Assembly: GCA_910588695.1 (NCBI GenBank)
Contig: CAJUOV010000014.1
Span: forward strand, 1 to 50,146
Length of the DNA: 50,146 nucleotides
Direction of reading: 5' to 3'
DNA from: an uncultured Christensenellaceae bacterium
Lineage (GTDB): Bacteria; Bacillota; Clostridia; Christensenellales; Borkfalkiaceae
In this document: piece after piece, positions 15,216 through 22,887 of the stretch
Position numbering within the stretch: position 1 is the first letter of the stretch
Layout of the letters: each line of letters opens with the position of its first letter
Position numbers and translations under genes: made by a program
The notes under the pieces: model-generated
What the model was told of the DNA's origin: nothing
What the model saw: the letters and a program-made list of their open reading frames with translations, nothing else
Databases searched by the model: none

Positions 15216-16616
15216 TTACTTTTTCTTTTTCCGCAACGACAATACGACGATGACCGTGACGACCGCGGCGATTACGGCGAGGATCAGCAGCGTGACGAAC
15301 GCCCATGTCAACGACGGCAGCATAAAGTTTGTACCTCCGTCGTTCAATCCGTCGCCGATACTCTTTTCCGTCAGCACAAAGGTAAGCTCGCCCTGCGGCA
15401 GCGAGTCCCGCGAAAAAGTATAACGGAACCCGCCCGCTTCGTTGCGATTTTCCAGAAAACCGAGCGAGCTGTTGGAGAGATAATAGGGCGTTTCGATGTT
15501 GATTTCGATTTTATGAAAATCCGCCCACTTTGCCGCGGGGGAAAGCAGGTACGTATACATATAACGGGAATTTTTTCTGCCGTCGACGGCGGGATAGAGG
15601 GGCGCCCTCACCCGATTGACCGCCCGACCCTTTGCGGGAATGCTCATTTCGTACTCGTACCAGCGCATGAGATTGCCTGCGCTCAATTCGAACCTATCGA
15701 CAGATCCGTCGCGTTCGTTCTGACCGTTCAGCATATCCACGAACGCGTTATACCAATCGATTTCACCGACCGGCAGATCCCCTTTCCGCTCGTCCACAAA
15801 CCGGACGAATGTCGTTTCTTCTCTCTCGAACGAATCGACGCCGCCCGAAAGCTCGACGTCGCCGTCGTACAATTTGGGAACGATTGCCGAAAGCGGCTCT
15901 CCCGCGGCATAAAACGAACCCGCCGTTTTTCCCGCTCCGTGCAAATGAATATAGGCGTACATATCTCCGTCAGCGATACAAGTCCGCGCATAACTGTCCG
16001 CAGGGAACAAAAGACGGGTCTTTTTCGGATTAAACGATAATTTAAGTTTGAGAACGCAGTCTGTTTTCGGCGCAGTCAGTTCGAAGCGGTATTCGCTGAC
16101 GGGAAGATCCTCCCGATAAAACGCATCCCGCTTTTTGTCGTCGCAGATGCGCCCCATATCCCTGTCCGTATCGAACGAAGAGTTGGGCGCGTAAGAATAA
16201 CGTACCCTGCACTCCGCCCGATCCCCGTCTACCGTGACGGCGGAAACTTCGTCTTCCGCTCCCGAAGGCACATAAGAGGGAAACACGCCGAACGGAAAGA
16301 GAAGCGTCATGCTCACGTCCAGCTCCGTCGGATTGTAAAAGAAGTATTCCGCAACCGCCTCCGAACAATAGGACGAGAGTTCGATTTCTCCTCCGCTCGG
16401 AAGGGTGGAAATTTTCAGATCGAGCGTTTCTTTTTCGACGACGACGGGACAGTCGTCCCCCTTAACGATCGCACCCGACGCATCCGCGCCCTCCCAATAG
16501 GGGGGGGCGGAATTTGCCTCCGCCCTGACGCATTCACCCGCAAAATACAATGCTGCGAGCAAGAGAAACACGACCGCCGCCGACGCAGTCGCTAAACGCT
16601 TACATTTTATTTCCAT
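15216..16616 (-). CDS. Exported protein with C-terminal membrane anchor, unknown function
   Basis: A 466-residue protein. The N-terminus is a signal peptide (residues about 8-31, ATASAAVVFLLLAALYFAGE). The long extracellular part is rich in beta-strand patterns, with paired phrases such as LDLKISTLPSGGEIELSSYC and VAEYFFYNPTELDVSMTLLF that resemble domains in which a mature surface protein opposes a membrane (DUF4424-like), but I do not recognise the family with confidence. The C-terminus is one helix (about 434-460) followed by LRKKKK, i.e. a stop-transfer anchor. Its start overlaps the histidine kinase stop by 17 bases, so it is the third gene of the two-component operon. A run of eight C lies in codons 37-39. 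Confidence 0.72.
   Translation of the reverse strand: MEIKCKRLATASAAVVFLLLAALYFAGECVRAEANSAPPYWEGADASGAIVKGDDCPVVVEKETLDLKISTLPSGGEIELSSYCSEAVAEYFFYNPTELDVSMTLLFPFGVFPSYVPSGAEDEVSAVTVDGDRAECRVRYSYAPNSSFDTDRDMGRICDDKKRDAFYREDLPVSEYRFELTAPKTDCVLKLKLSFNPKKTRLLFPADSYARTCIADGDMYAYIHLHGAGKTAGSFYAAGEPLSAIVPKLYDGDVELSGGVDSFEREETTFVRFVDERKGDLPVGEIDWYNAFVDMLNGQNERDGSVDRFELSAGNLMRWYEYEMSIPAKGRAVNRVRAPLYPAVDGRKNSRYMYTYLLSPAAKWADFHKIEINIETPYYLSNSSLGFLENRNEAGGFRYTFSRDSLPQGELTFVLTEKSIGDGLNDGGTNFMLPSLTWAFVTLLILAVIAAVVTVIVVLSLRKKKK
16500..16507 (-). repeat. Homopolymer of eight C early in the exported protein gene
   Basis: Eight G on the + strand (eight C in the coding strand) cover codons 37-39, just after the signal peptide. 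The frame is open here; slippage would truncate the protein. Confidence 0.75.
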
Positions 16617-18120
16617 TCCCCGAACCTTTCTTTATTTTTTGCCTTTTCTTTATTTTTTGCCTTTTCTTTTTCTTCTTGATTTGTTCTTCCGCGTGCTCCC
16701 GCTCCGCCTCGTCATCTTTGGGCACAGGGAAAAATTCGACCCAGAACGTGCTTCCCTTCCCCTCTTCGCTCTCTACGCCGAACGGATAGCCGTGCGCTTC
16801 CAGAATTCCTTTTACGATCGAAAGCCCCAAGCCCGTGCCCTTGACGGGACGCTTGTGCATCTCGCTCGAACGGTAATAGCGGTTCCAGATCGTAGAGATC
16901 TCTTCCTTTCCGATTCCTCTTCCCGTATCCGATACTTCGAAACGGGAATTTTGTCCGTTAACAAAGAGACGGACTTTCACTTTTTTATCCGCGCCCGTGT
17001 AGTTGACGGCGTTACCGATCAGATTATAGAGCACTTGTTCGATCCGCGAGCGGTTTGCGAGAATATAGAGATCGTCGCTCACTTCCGTTTCGATCGAGTA
17101 ACTCTCCGTCTCTTTCAAAAAATCAAACCGTTCCGAGACGCGCCATACCTCTTCCGAGAGATTGAATACGGTCTTTTCGTCCGCGCCGAATCCCGCGCGC
17201 AATTTCGACAGATCGAGCAGATCGCCCACAAGTGCGGTCAAACGGTCGCTCTCGTCGATGATGACTTTTGCGTGCGCGTCGCGCTTTTCTTTATCCTCGC
17301 CCGAAATTTCACGGATCATCGAGGCATACGCCTTGATCATCGTGAGCGGCGTTTTGAAATCGTGCGAAACGTTTGCGACAAGTTCTTCCTGCATTTTTTC
17401 CGCCTTGGATATTTCTACGCAAGCATAGTCGAGCGTCTCGGAGAGTTCGTTGATCTCTCTGCAAAAATAATGATCCTTGAATTCAATCGAGTAATTTCCC
17501 CGCGCAAGCTGCTTTGCCCGTTCCGTCACTTCGCTGACCGGCTTTGTAACGAGCATTGCGACAAAACCGCTCGCAACGAATGCGAGAACGATCGCTACGA
17601 GAGCCATAATAAAAGAAATGATCCCCAATCCGTCTTCCAGATCAACGAGAGATTCAAGCGAATCGGACATACAAAGAAAACATTGCTGCCCGCCGAACGA
17701 AGCCTCGACTGCGTAAACCAAAGTCCCGTCATAAGAAAAAATTACATTCTTCCGTTCCGCAAGCTGAACTTTCAGGGTTTCCGCAAGCGCGGGATAATTC
17801 TTTTGATCCGTCCAATCGGGCAGAAGGCTCTGCCCGTCCTGCGCGATCAGATAACCGACCACCCCGTAGAGTCTGCATACGTCGAACAGTTTTTTGGAAA
17901 TAGTCGCTTCTTCCGCCGCGGGAACGAGCGCCTGCGCGACCGTATCGCCTGCGGTCTGTAACTTTTCTACCGTTTTTTTTCGGTAACGGCTGTCCACCAA
18001 AGCATTCTGCACTACGGTAAAAATGAGTACGACCACGATCGCAAACAGAGAAAAACAGAACCACAGCACGAGGTTCAGACTTTTACCCGTATTCTCCTTG
18101 ATCTTTACTCTCTCCCGCAT
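16600..18120 (-). CDS. Sensor histidine kinase
   Basis: A 506-residue membrane kinase. TM1 at residues 20-40 and TM2 at about 168-190 enclose an extracellular sensor of about 125 residues. A HAMP domain follows (about 190-240, starting TKPVSEVTERAKQLARGNY), then HisKA with the phospho-acceptor His253 in NVSHDFKTPLTM. The ATPase domain has the N box NLIGNAVNYT, G1 DTGRGIG, F box and G2 GTGLGLSIVKGI. It phosphorylates the OmpR-type regulator encoded 11 bases upstream. An odd feature is the very basic C-terminal tail from about residue 480, with KKRQKIKKRQKIKK encoded by an 18-bp tandem repeat. The tail overlaps the start of the exported protein gene. Confidence 0.95.
   Translation of the reverse strand: MRERVKIKENTGKSLNLVLWFCFSLFAIVVVLIFTVVQNALVDSRYRKKTVEKLQTAGDTVAQALVPAAEEATISKKLFDVCRLYGVVGYLIAQDGQSLLPDWTDQKNYPALAETLKVQLAERKNVIFSYDGTLVYAVEASFGGQQCFLCMSDSLESLVDLEDGLGIISFIMALVAIVLAFVASGFVAMLVTKPVSEVTERAKQLARGNYSIEFKDHYFCREINELSETLDYACVEISKAEKMQEELVANVSHDFKTPLTMIKAYASMIREISGEDKEKRDAHAKVIIDESDRLTALVGDLLDLSKLRAGFGADEKTVFNLSEEVWRVSERFDFLKETESYSIETEVSDDLYILANRSRIEQVLYNLIGNAVNYTGADKKVKVRLFVNGQNSRFEVSDTGRGIGKEEISTIWNRYYRSSEMHKRPVKGTGLGLSIVKGILEAHGYPFGVESEEGKGSTFWVEFFPVPKDDEAEREHAEEQIKKKKKRQKIKKRQKIKKGSGNGNKM
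16627..16662. repeat. 18-bp tandem repeat, two copies, in the kinase tail
   Basis: The unit tttctttattttttgcct occurs twice in tandem with a partial third copy after it. On the minus strand it encodes repeated KKRQKI at the kinase C-terminus. It may vary in copy number in frame without breaking the gene. Confidence 0.75.
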
Positions 18121-18131
18121 GGCTCCGACCG

Positions 18132-18797
18132 TTACGCTTCGAATTTATAACCGAGTCCGCGAAGCGTCACGATAAATTTACGGTATTCTTTCAGACTGCC
18201 TCTGAGCATTTTGACGTGCGTGTCGACCGTGCGGTCGTCACCGTAAAAATCGTAACCCCAGACTTTGTTCAAAAGTCTTTCGCGCGTCAGCGCGACTCCT
18301 CTGTTTTCCACAAAATAAAAGAGAAGTTCGTATTCCTTAGGCGTAAGTTCCGCTTTTTCGCCGTCCACATAGACGTTGCGCCCCTTGACGTCGATTTTCA
18401 ATCCCTCGAACTCGTAATGATCTCCCTGCGATTTAACCGCGCTCGCACGCTTTGTTACGGCGTGGATGCGCGCCATGAGTTCTTTGGGCGAAAACGGCTT
18501 TGTCACATAGTCGTCCGAACCGATCTCGAATCCGAAGAGTTTATCGTATTCCTCTCCGCGCGCGGAAAGCATGATGACGGGCACGTTTTTGAATTTACGG
18601 ATTTCTTTGACTGCGGAAAATCCGTCGAGGCGGGGCATCATCACGTCCATGACCACAACGTCGTAATCGTGTTCGCGGCAAAGCATCACGGCCTCCATAC
18701 CGTCTTCGGCCTCTTCCGCCGTACCGCCTTCGAATTCGACATATTCTCGGATGACCGCGCGGATCATCTGTTCGTCGTCAACAATCAGAACCTTCAT
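18132..18797 (-). CDS. OmpR/PhoB-family response regulator
   Basis: A 221-residue DNA-binding regulator. The receiver domain (1-118) has the acidic pair DDE at 7-9, the phosphorylated Asp51 in VVVMDVMMP, and the conserved Lys in YVTKPFSP. The winged-helix Trans_reg_C domain (about 130-220) includes LTPKEYELLFYFVENRG and RTVDTHVKMLRGSL, which holds the recognition helix. It is the first gene of the operon with the kinase at 16600-18120 and the exported protein. Upstream lie 11-bp-spaced direct repeats typical of the binding sites of this family, so it may regulate itself. Confidence 0.95.
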   Translation of the reverse strand: MKVLIVDDEQMIRAVIREYVEFEGGTAEEAEDGMEAVMLCREHDYDVVVMDVMMPRLDGFSAVKEIRKFKNVPVIMLSARGEEYDKLFGFEIGSDDYVTKPFSPKELMARIHAVTKRASAVKSQGDHYEFEGLKIDVKGRNVYVDGEKAELTPKEYELLFYFVENRGVALTRERLLNKVWGYDFYGDDRTVDTHVKMLRGSLKEYRKFIVTLRGLGYKFEA

Positions 18798-18828
18798 TTC
18801 CCACTCCTCTCTTTTGTGTGTTTCCGCT

Positions 18829-18914
18829 ATTATAACCCGTTTACTTTATGCCCGCTTAAAAGTCATGTGAAAACCGTGTGAAAATATTATATCACAAGGG
18901 CTGAGATTGCGCAA
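18829..18914 (-). promoter_or_regulatory. Regulator operon promoters with PhoB-type direct repeats
   Basis: Minus strand. A distal promoter TTGCGC (18909-18914)-17 bp-TATAAT (18886-18891) and a proximal TATAAT (18829-18834) without a good -35. Between them TTTTCACA occurs twice at 18877-18884 and 18866-18873, an 11-bp period. The repeats lie about 44-62 bases before the start expected from the proximal -10, the usual place for OmpR/PhoB-family activation. Confidence 0.65.
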
Positions 18915-18935
18915 GCAAAAAATTTTGGAAATTAG

Positions 18936-18975
18936 CAAACGAATGTTTGACAAACTTTTGTTCGCATGTTATACT
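18936..18975 (+). promoter_or_regulatory. Promoter with SOS-like box for the radical SAM gene
   Basis: TTGACA (18947-18952), 17-bp spacer, TATACT (18970-18975). The palindrome CAAAC-GAAT-GTTTG (18936-18949) overlaps the -35 and fits 12 of 14 positions of the Gram-positive LexA box CGAACRNRYGTTYC. The ATG at 18982 is six bases after the -10. Confidence 0.65.
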
Positions 18976-18981
18976 ATGATC

Positions 18982-20232
18982 ATGATTTCGGAGGAAAAGC
19001 TGAAAATTTTAACGGATAGCGCGAAATACGATGTTTCGTGTTCCTCTTCGGGAAGCAACAGAAAGAACGGCGGCGGCATGGGCAACGGGTTTGCGGCGGG
19101 CTGCTGCCACTCCTTTACACCGGACGGCAGATGCGTCTCGCTTTTGAAAATTCTGATGAGCAACGACTGTATTTTCCGCTGCAAATACTGCGTAAACCGC
19201 GCGGGCGAAGATGTAAGACGCGCCTCCGCCACGCCTGACGAAATCTGCGAACTCGTGATGGATTTTTACAAACGCAACTATATCGAGGGACTCTTTCTCT
19301 CCTCCGCCGTATTCCGTTCCCCCGATCACACCATGGAGCAGCTTCTTCTGACCGTGAAAAAGCTCCGCACGGAATACGGCTTTTACGGATATATCCATCT
19401 TAAAGGGATTCCATACGCGGACGGCGCGCTCGCTTCGGAAGCGGCGAAATACGTCGATCGCATGAGCTACAACATCGAACTTCCGTCCGAGGCGAGTCTT
19501 AAACTGCTCGCCCCGCAGAAGAGCAAAGAGAGCGTGCTCGTCCCCATGAAAAACCTCTCGCTCGAACGGAGCGTCTTTTCCGCAGAAAAACACAAAGGTA
19601 AATTTCTGCCCGCGGGTCAGACCACGCAAATGATCGTGGGCGCGAGCCGCGAGGCGGACGGACACATTCTCAAACTTTCGCAAGCGCTCTACCGCGTTAC
19701 GGGGCTCAAACGGGTTTACTACTCCTCTTACGTTCCCGTGGTGCACGATTCTCTGCTGCCCGAAAAAGCGACGGGAGAATTACGCGAACATCGCCTGTAT
19801 CAAGCAGACTGGTTGTTGCGTTTTTACGGCTTCACTGCAGACGAGATCGCAGGCGAAAACGAAAATCTGCCCATGGAGTACGACCCCAAATGCGCGTGGG
19901 CGCTCAAACACCCCGAAACTTTTCCCGTAGAAATCAACCGCGCACCGCTCGAACTTTTGTTGCGCGTCCCGGGAATCGGCGCGCGCAGCGCCTATAAGAT
20001 CACATCTGCGAGAAGATACTCCGCGCTCTCGTTCGACGATCTCAAAAAAATGCGCGTCGTACTCAAACGCGCGAAACACTTTATCACATGCAAAGGCAAA
20101 TTTTACGGCGAACAGAAAGAGGAGCGCGTCAAACTGCTTTTGGCGGGCGCGGAAGCGCGGGCGAACGCCGAACAGCTCTCCCTCTTCTCTACTGCCGAAA
20201 CGGCGCTTTCCGCGCTCACGGGGGAATTATGA
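18982..20232 (+). CDS. Putative DNA modification/repair radical SAM protein (TIGR03916 family)
   Basis: A 416-residue protein. The start MISEEKLKIL fits the usual family start, after which AKYDVSCSSSGS is characteristic. The radical SAM cluster motif is CIFRCKYC (C-x3-C-x2-C, residues about 57-64). A helix-hairpin-helix DNA-binding motif LLRVPGIGARSAYKITSARR lies near residues 330-349. TIGR03916 proteins occur next to TIGR03915 proteins or uracil-DNA-glycosylase-like domains and are thought to act in DNA repair; the reaction is unknown. The next gene is indeed a TIGR03915 member and overlaps by ATGA. No Shine-Dalgarno precedes the start, and the promoter points to a leaderless mRNA. An SOS-like box supports damage induction. 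Confidence 0.92.
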   Translation: MISEEKLKILTDSAKYDVSCSSSGSNRKNGGGMGNGFAAGCCHSFTPDGRCVSLLKILMSNDCIFRCKYCVNRAGEDVRRASATPDEICELVMDFYKRNYIEGLFLSSAVFRSPDHTMEQLLLTVKKLRTEYGFYGYIHLKGIPYADGALASEAAKYVDRMSYNIELPSEASLKLLAPQKSKESVLVPMKNLSLERSVFSAEKHKGKFLPAGQTTQMIVGASREADGHILKLSQALYRVTGLKRVYYSSYVPVVHDSLLPEKATGELREHRLYQADWLLRFYGFTADEIAGENENLPMEYDPKCAWALKHPETFPVEINRAPLELLLRVPGIGARSAYKITSARRYSALSFDDLKKMRVVLKRAKHFITCKGKFYGEQKEERVKLLLAGAEARANAEQLSLFSTAETALSALTGEL

Positions 20233-20960
20233 TCTATCTTTACGACGGCACGGCGGAGGGCTTTTTAACGGCTTTTCTCGCGGCTTACCCCGATGAAGAG
20301 GGCGCGATCGCATCGGACGGAGTACAGCTTCCGCTCGGCGTAAAAGCCGTAAACGTCGCGACGGACCGTGAAAAAGCGGAAAAAGCAAAAAAGCGGTTTC
20401 TCTCTTTCGATAAATACAGTATGCACGATCTCTCGCGCATACTGCGAAGCGGAGATCACGACAAAGACGAGACGGCGTTTTGCTATTTCAGATTGCTGGC
20501 AGAAAAAAAACGCCCCGTTTCCGAAATGCTCTCGGAAGAGGCGGCGCGGCGGGCGGACGAATGCATAAGGCGGGTAGGCGTGGAAATCCACCGCCTGCGC
20601 GGGTTTCTCCGCTTTTTCGAGACGGAGAGCGGCGCGCTTTACGCGGCGTGCGCGCCCGACAACGATATTATCGATCTGCTGCTCCCCCACTTCCGCGCAA
20701 GGCTCCCGCACTTTCCTTTCGTCATTCACGACGTCCGGCGAAAGAAAGCGGCGGTGTGGGATACCGAGCATTGCTTTTTCGCCCCCCTCGGCAAAGCGGA
20801 AGTGTTAATTTCCGCCGACGAAAACGCTTGGCAGAATTTATGGAAACGCTACTATTCGAGCGTAAACATTCCGTCGCGCGAACGTCTGAAACAGATGCGC
20901 GGATACCTGCCCGTGCGCTACATGAAATTCATGCCCGAATTTTCACGCCCTCACGGATGA
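20229..20960 (+). CDS. TIGR03915 family putative DNA repair protein
   Basis: A 243-residue protein that starts at the ATG overlapping the radical SAM stop (ATGA, 20229-20232). The start MIYLYDGTAEGFLTAFLAAY is typical of TIGR03915 (SAM_7_link_chp), as are RRVGVEIHRLRGFLRFFE in the middle and RHFPFVIHDVRRKKA-like text near residue 160 (here LPHFPFVIHDVRRKKA). The C-terminal part has WQNLWKRYYSSVNIPSR and ends with RYMKFMPEF, which marks the region joined to a UDG-like domain in other members; that domain is absent here. It is the obligate partner of the upstream radical SAM protein. The last 10 bases overlap the convergent ferritin-like gene. Confidence 0.9.
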   Translation: MIYLYDGTAEGFLTAFLAAYPDEEGAIASDGVQLPLGVKAVNVATDREKAEKAKKRFLSFDKYSMHDLSRILRSGDHDKDETAFCYFRLLAEKKRPVSEMLSEEAARRADECIRRVGVEIHRLRGFLRFFETESGALYAACAPDNDIIDLLLPHFRARLPHFPFVIHDVRRKKAAVWDTEHCFFAPLGKAEVLISADENAWQNLWKRYYSSVNIPSRERLKQMRGYLPVRYMKFMPEFSRPHG

Positions 20961-21469
20961 TTCTTCCGTTTGGACAATTCTTTTCTCATCTCTTTGAAAC
21001 GAGAGAGATGCAGTTCTTCGTCTTCGATGATCCGCTCGACGAGCGCGACGAGAGGCGGATTGCAAAGACGGGACACGATCTGTTTATAGTCTTCGATCGC
21101 CTGCGTCTCCGCTTCGATGTCCGAATCGAGCATCTCCTCCGGCGTTTTGGCATAATTGACATGCGAGGCGGAATAATAACAGACGGGATAGGGCGGACAT
21201 GCGGTAAAAATGGGCGGCGCGCCGAGAGCCGCGATCGCAGAACCCAACAGTTCGAGATGGTGCATTTCGTTGACCGCGATTCCGAGAATATCTTTACTTA
21301 TTTCGGTAAAACCGATCCTCTCCAATACGATCGATTGGTAGACATACTGTAAAACCGCAGTGAGCTCCCCTCTGCCGCCCGCATAGGCGGGAGAAATCAC
21401 CCTCAAAGATTTATGATCCTCTTTGATTTCATCCGGCGTAGGATATGCCTTATCCGCTTTGAATTCCAA
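20951..21469 (-). CDS. Ferritin-like diiron protein (172 residues)
   Basis: A four-helix ferritin-like protein. The pattern of metal ligands is Glu35 in RGELTAVLQY, E68-M-H-H71 in VNEMHHLELLG, Glu119/Glu121 in DIEAETQAIEDY, and E151-E-L-H154 in IIEDEELHL. Residues 80-105 form a Cys/Pro-containing loop. It resembles bacterioferritin- or manganese-catalase-like proteins of Clostridia and probably handles peroxide or iron; the activity cannot be read from the sequence. The start is a TTG at 21469 with GAAGGAG upstream. It follows the larger ferritin-like gene after a terminator, and its 3' end overlaps the TIGR03915 gene. Confidence 0.82.
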   Translation of the reverse strand: MEFKADKAYPTPDEIKEDHKSLRVISPAYAGGRGELTAVLQYVYQSIVLERIGFTEISKDILGIAVNEMHHLELLGSAIAALGAPPIFTACPPYPVCYYSASHVNYAKTPEEMLDSDIEAETQAIEDYKQIVSRLCNPPLVALVERIIEDEELHLSRFKEMRKELSKRKNHP

Positions 21470-21523
21470 ATTCCGACTCCTTCGGCTTTTTTACCAAAGT
21501 ATGCGGAATCTTTTTTTTATGTG

Positions 21524-21551
21524 AAAAATCCGTCCGTGCGGACGGATTTTT
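21524..21551 (-). terminator. Hairpin terminator after the large ferritin-like gene
   Basis: AAAAATCCGTCC-GTGC-GGACGGATTTTT, a 12-bp stem with T runs on both sides, immediately after the stop of the gene at 21553-22800. Confidence 0.85.
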
Positions 21552-21552
21552 C

Positions 21553-22800
21553 TTATTTCCCTTTGACTCTTGCAACTTCGATATTATCTTTTTTCCGATC
21601 GGATAGTGCGCGGATCGGATGATCCTTATCCTGCAAACGCCAGTCGTTGCCGAAGCTCTTGATCGCCTTGTCGATGACGAGGTGCGTACCGACGGAAGAA
21701 GGCTTTCCGTTCGTTTTTGCATTGTAACCGAAATAACGGAACTTGTCGGGCACTTTGTCGAGCTCTTCCCAGCCCTCTTCTACACCCGTAAGACGCACGC
21801 TCTTCAACACTTCGCGGATATAATTCTTCTGCGAGCGGAACTTCAGAAGTTCGGGAAAATCTCCGCCCGAGGGGAAGCACTGCTGCCAGACTTTACCCTC
21901 ATACGTTTTGAGAAGTTCGGCCGCCTCGTGCAGATGCGCGACTTCTTCTTCGAAATGCTGTTCCCAGATCTTTTTGATCCGTTCGTCTTTTTCGTCCATA
22001 TAGCAGGAATAATACAGGTAGCATTCCGTATATTCGTTCATCACCAGCCCTTCCCACCAACTCGTCATCGGATCTTTGAGACAACCGTAACCGGTAACGT
22101 GCTGCTCTTCGATCATAGCGATCTCGTTATAAAGTTTTCTGCCGAGGGGGGACGCATAGAGATTGGCGACGTTCATGTAGAAGTTCATCGTCTGCTGTTC
22201 CGCCGCCGTGATGATATTGATGTTCAGCTTGGTCTTTACGTCGTTGAGATAGTTGTTGATATAGAAATTCACGTCGTCGTAAGGATGGCGGTATTCGGAG
22301 ACGGTTGGACGACCGGGCATGATTTCCGTATAGTCGCCCACAAGTTTTTTCGGATCGCCTCCCTTTTCAAGCTCCATCAGATCGGAATAACGGTAGAGGT
22401 GATCGAAATCCTCCAAAAGCGCAAAATCGAGTTGTTTTTTCACGTAGGAATTTTTTTCACTGATCGCAAGGTTAGCGGTCAGATCTACGGCAAGCTGCTC
22501 ATAGCCGATCGTGTGTTCGAGAATGGTCTCGTTTGCGGGTTTCAATCCCGCGACGCGCTTCTGTTGGATCTGCTCCCCTCTGCGCATGTAGGCAAGACGG
22601 CGACGAACGTCGTTATTGGGGCAATGACGGGTAAACGCATGGGAAAAGCGCACCGATTCGAATTCCGTCCCACTCATCAGAATCACGCGCAAACGCGTAT
22701 AGGGATCGACTGTGTTCTTGTCGTAGGGTTTGACGAGAACCTTATTCCAACTCGTAAAAATCTTGTCCGCTTTCTGCGGCTTTAACTCAAAAGGATTCAT
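21553..22800 (-). CDS. Large ferritin-like superfamily protein (415 residues)
   Basis: A soluble protein with helical segments carrying repeated acidic and His residues at ferritin-like spacing: TILEHTIGYEQLAVDL, LEDFDHLYRYSDLMELE, TAAEQQTMNFYMNVANLY, IAMIEEQHVTGYG, MNEYTECYLYYS and FEEEVAHLHEAAELL. The E-x-x-H in IEEQH and EEVAHLH are the clearest metal-binding candidates. About 120 residues before and 100 after the helical core do not match a domain I know. At 415 residues it is more than twice the size of a simple ferritin. The start is well supported by GCGGAGG seven bases before the ATG. With the smaller ferritin-like gene downstream it suggests oxidative-stress or metal storage work. 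Exact function unknown. Confidence 0.72.
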   Translation of the reverse strand: MNPFELKPQKADKIFTSWNKVLVKPYDKNTVDPYTRLRVILMSGTEFESVRFSHAFTRHCPNNDVRRRLAYMRRGEQIQQKRVAGLKPANETILEHTIGYEQLAVDLTANLAISEKNSYVKKQLDFALLEDFDHLYRYSDLMELEKGGDPKKLVGDYTEIMPGRPTVSEYRHPYDDVNFYINNYLNDVKTKLNINIITAAEQQTMNFYMNVANLYASPLGRKLYNEIAMIEEQHVTGYGCLKDPMTSWWEGLVMNEYTECYLYYSCYMDEKDERIKKIWEQHFEEEVAHLHEAAELLKTYEGKVWQQCFPSGGDFPELLKFRSQKNYIREVLKSVRLTGVEEGWEELDKVPDKFRYFGYNAKTNGKPSSVGTHLVIDKAIKSFGNDWRLQDKDHPIRALSDRKKDNIEVARVKGK

Positions 22801-22851
22801 GTTAACCTCCGCGGAATTTATTCCCCTTTCGGGAAACGTTTATACAGAGAG

Positions 22852-22880
22852 TTGCTTTCTTCCGAAAAAAATGTTATAAT
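22852..22880 (+). promoter_or_regulatory. Promoter giving a leaderless transcript of the membrane protein-mtnN-ung operon
   Basis: TTGCTT (22852-22857), 17-bp spacer, TATAAT (22875-22880), then seven bases to the ATG at 22888. No Shine-Dalgarno is present. Confidence 0.75.
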
Positions 22881-22887
22881 ATCCGCA

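Noticed and set aside
16627..16662. Promoter or terminator from the T-rich tandem repeat
   Set aside because: It lies inside the kinase coding end, has no hairpin and translates into an in-frame KKRQKI repeat.
16639..17961. 440-codon + strand frame opposite the histidine kinase
   Set aside because: Antisense to a complete kinase; composition rich in Arg, Phe and His with no domain pattern.
21450..21722. 90-codon minus-strand frame between the two ferritin-like genes
   Set aside because: It overlaps a terminator hairpin and the end of the larger gene in another frame; the sequence resembles nothing.
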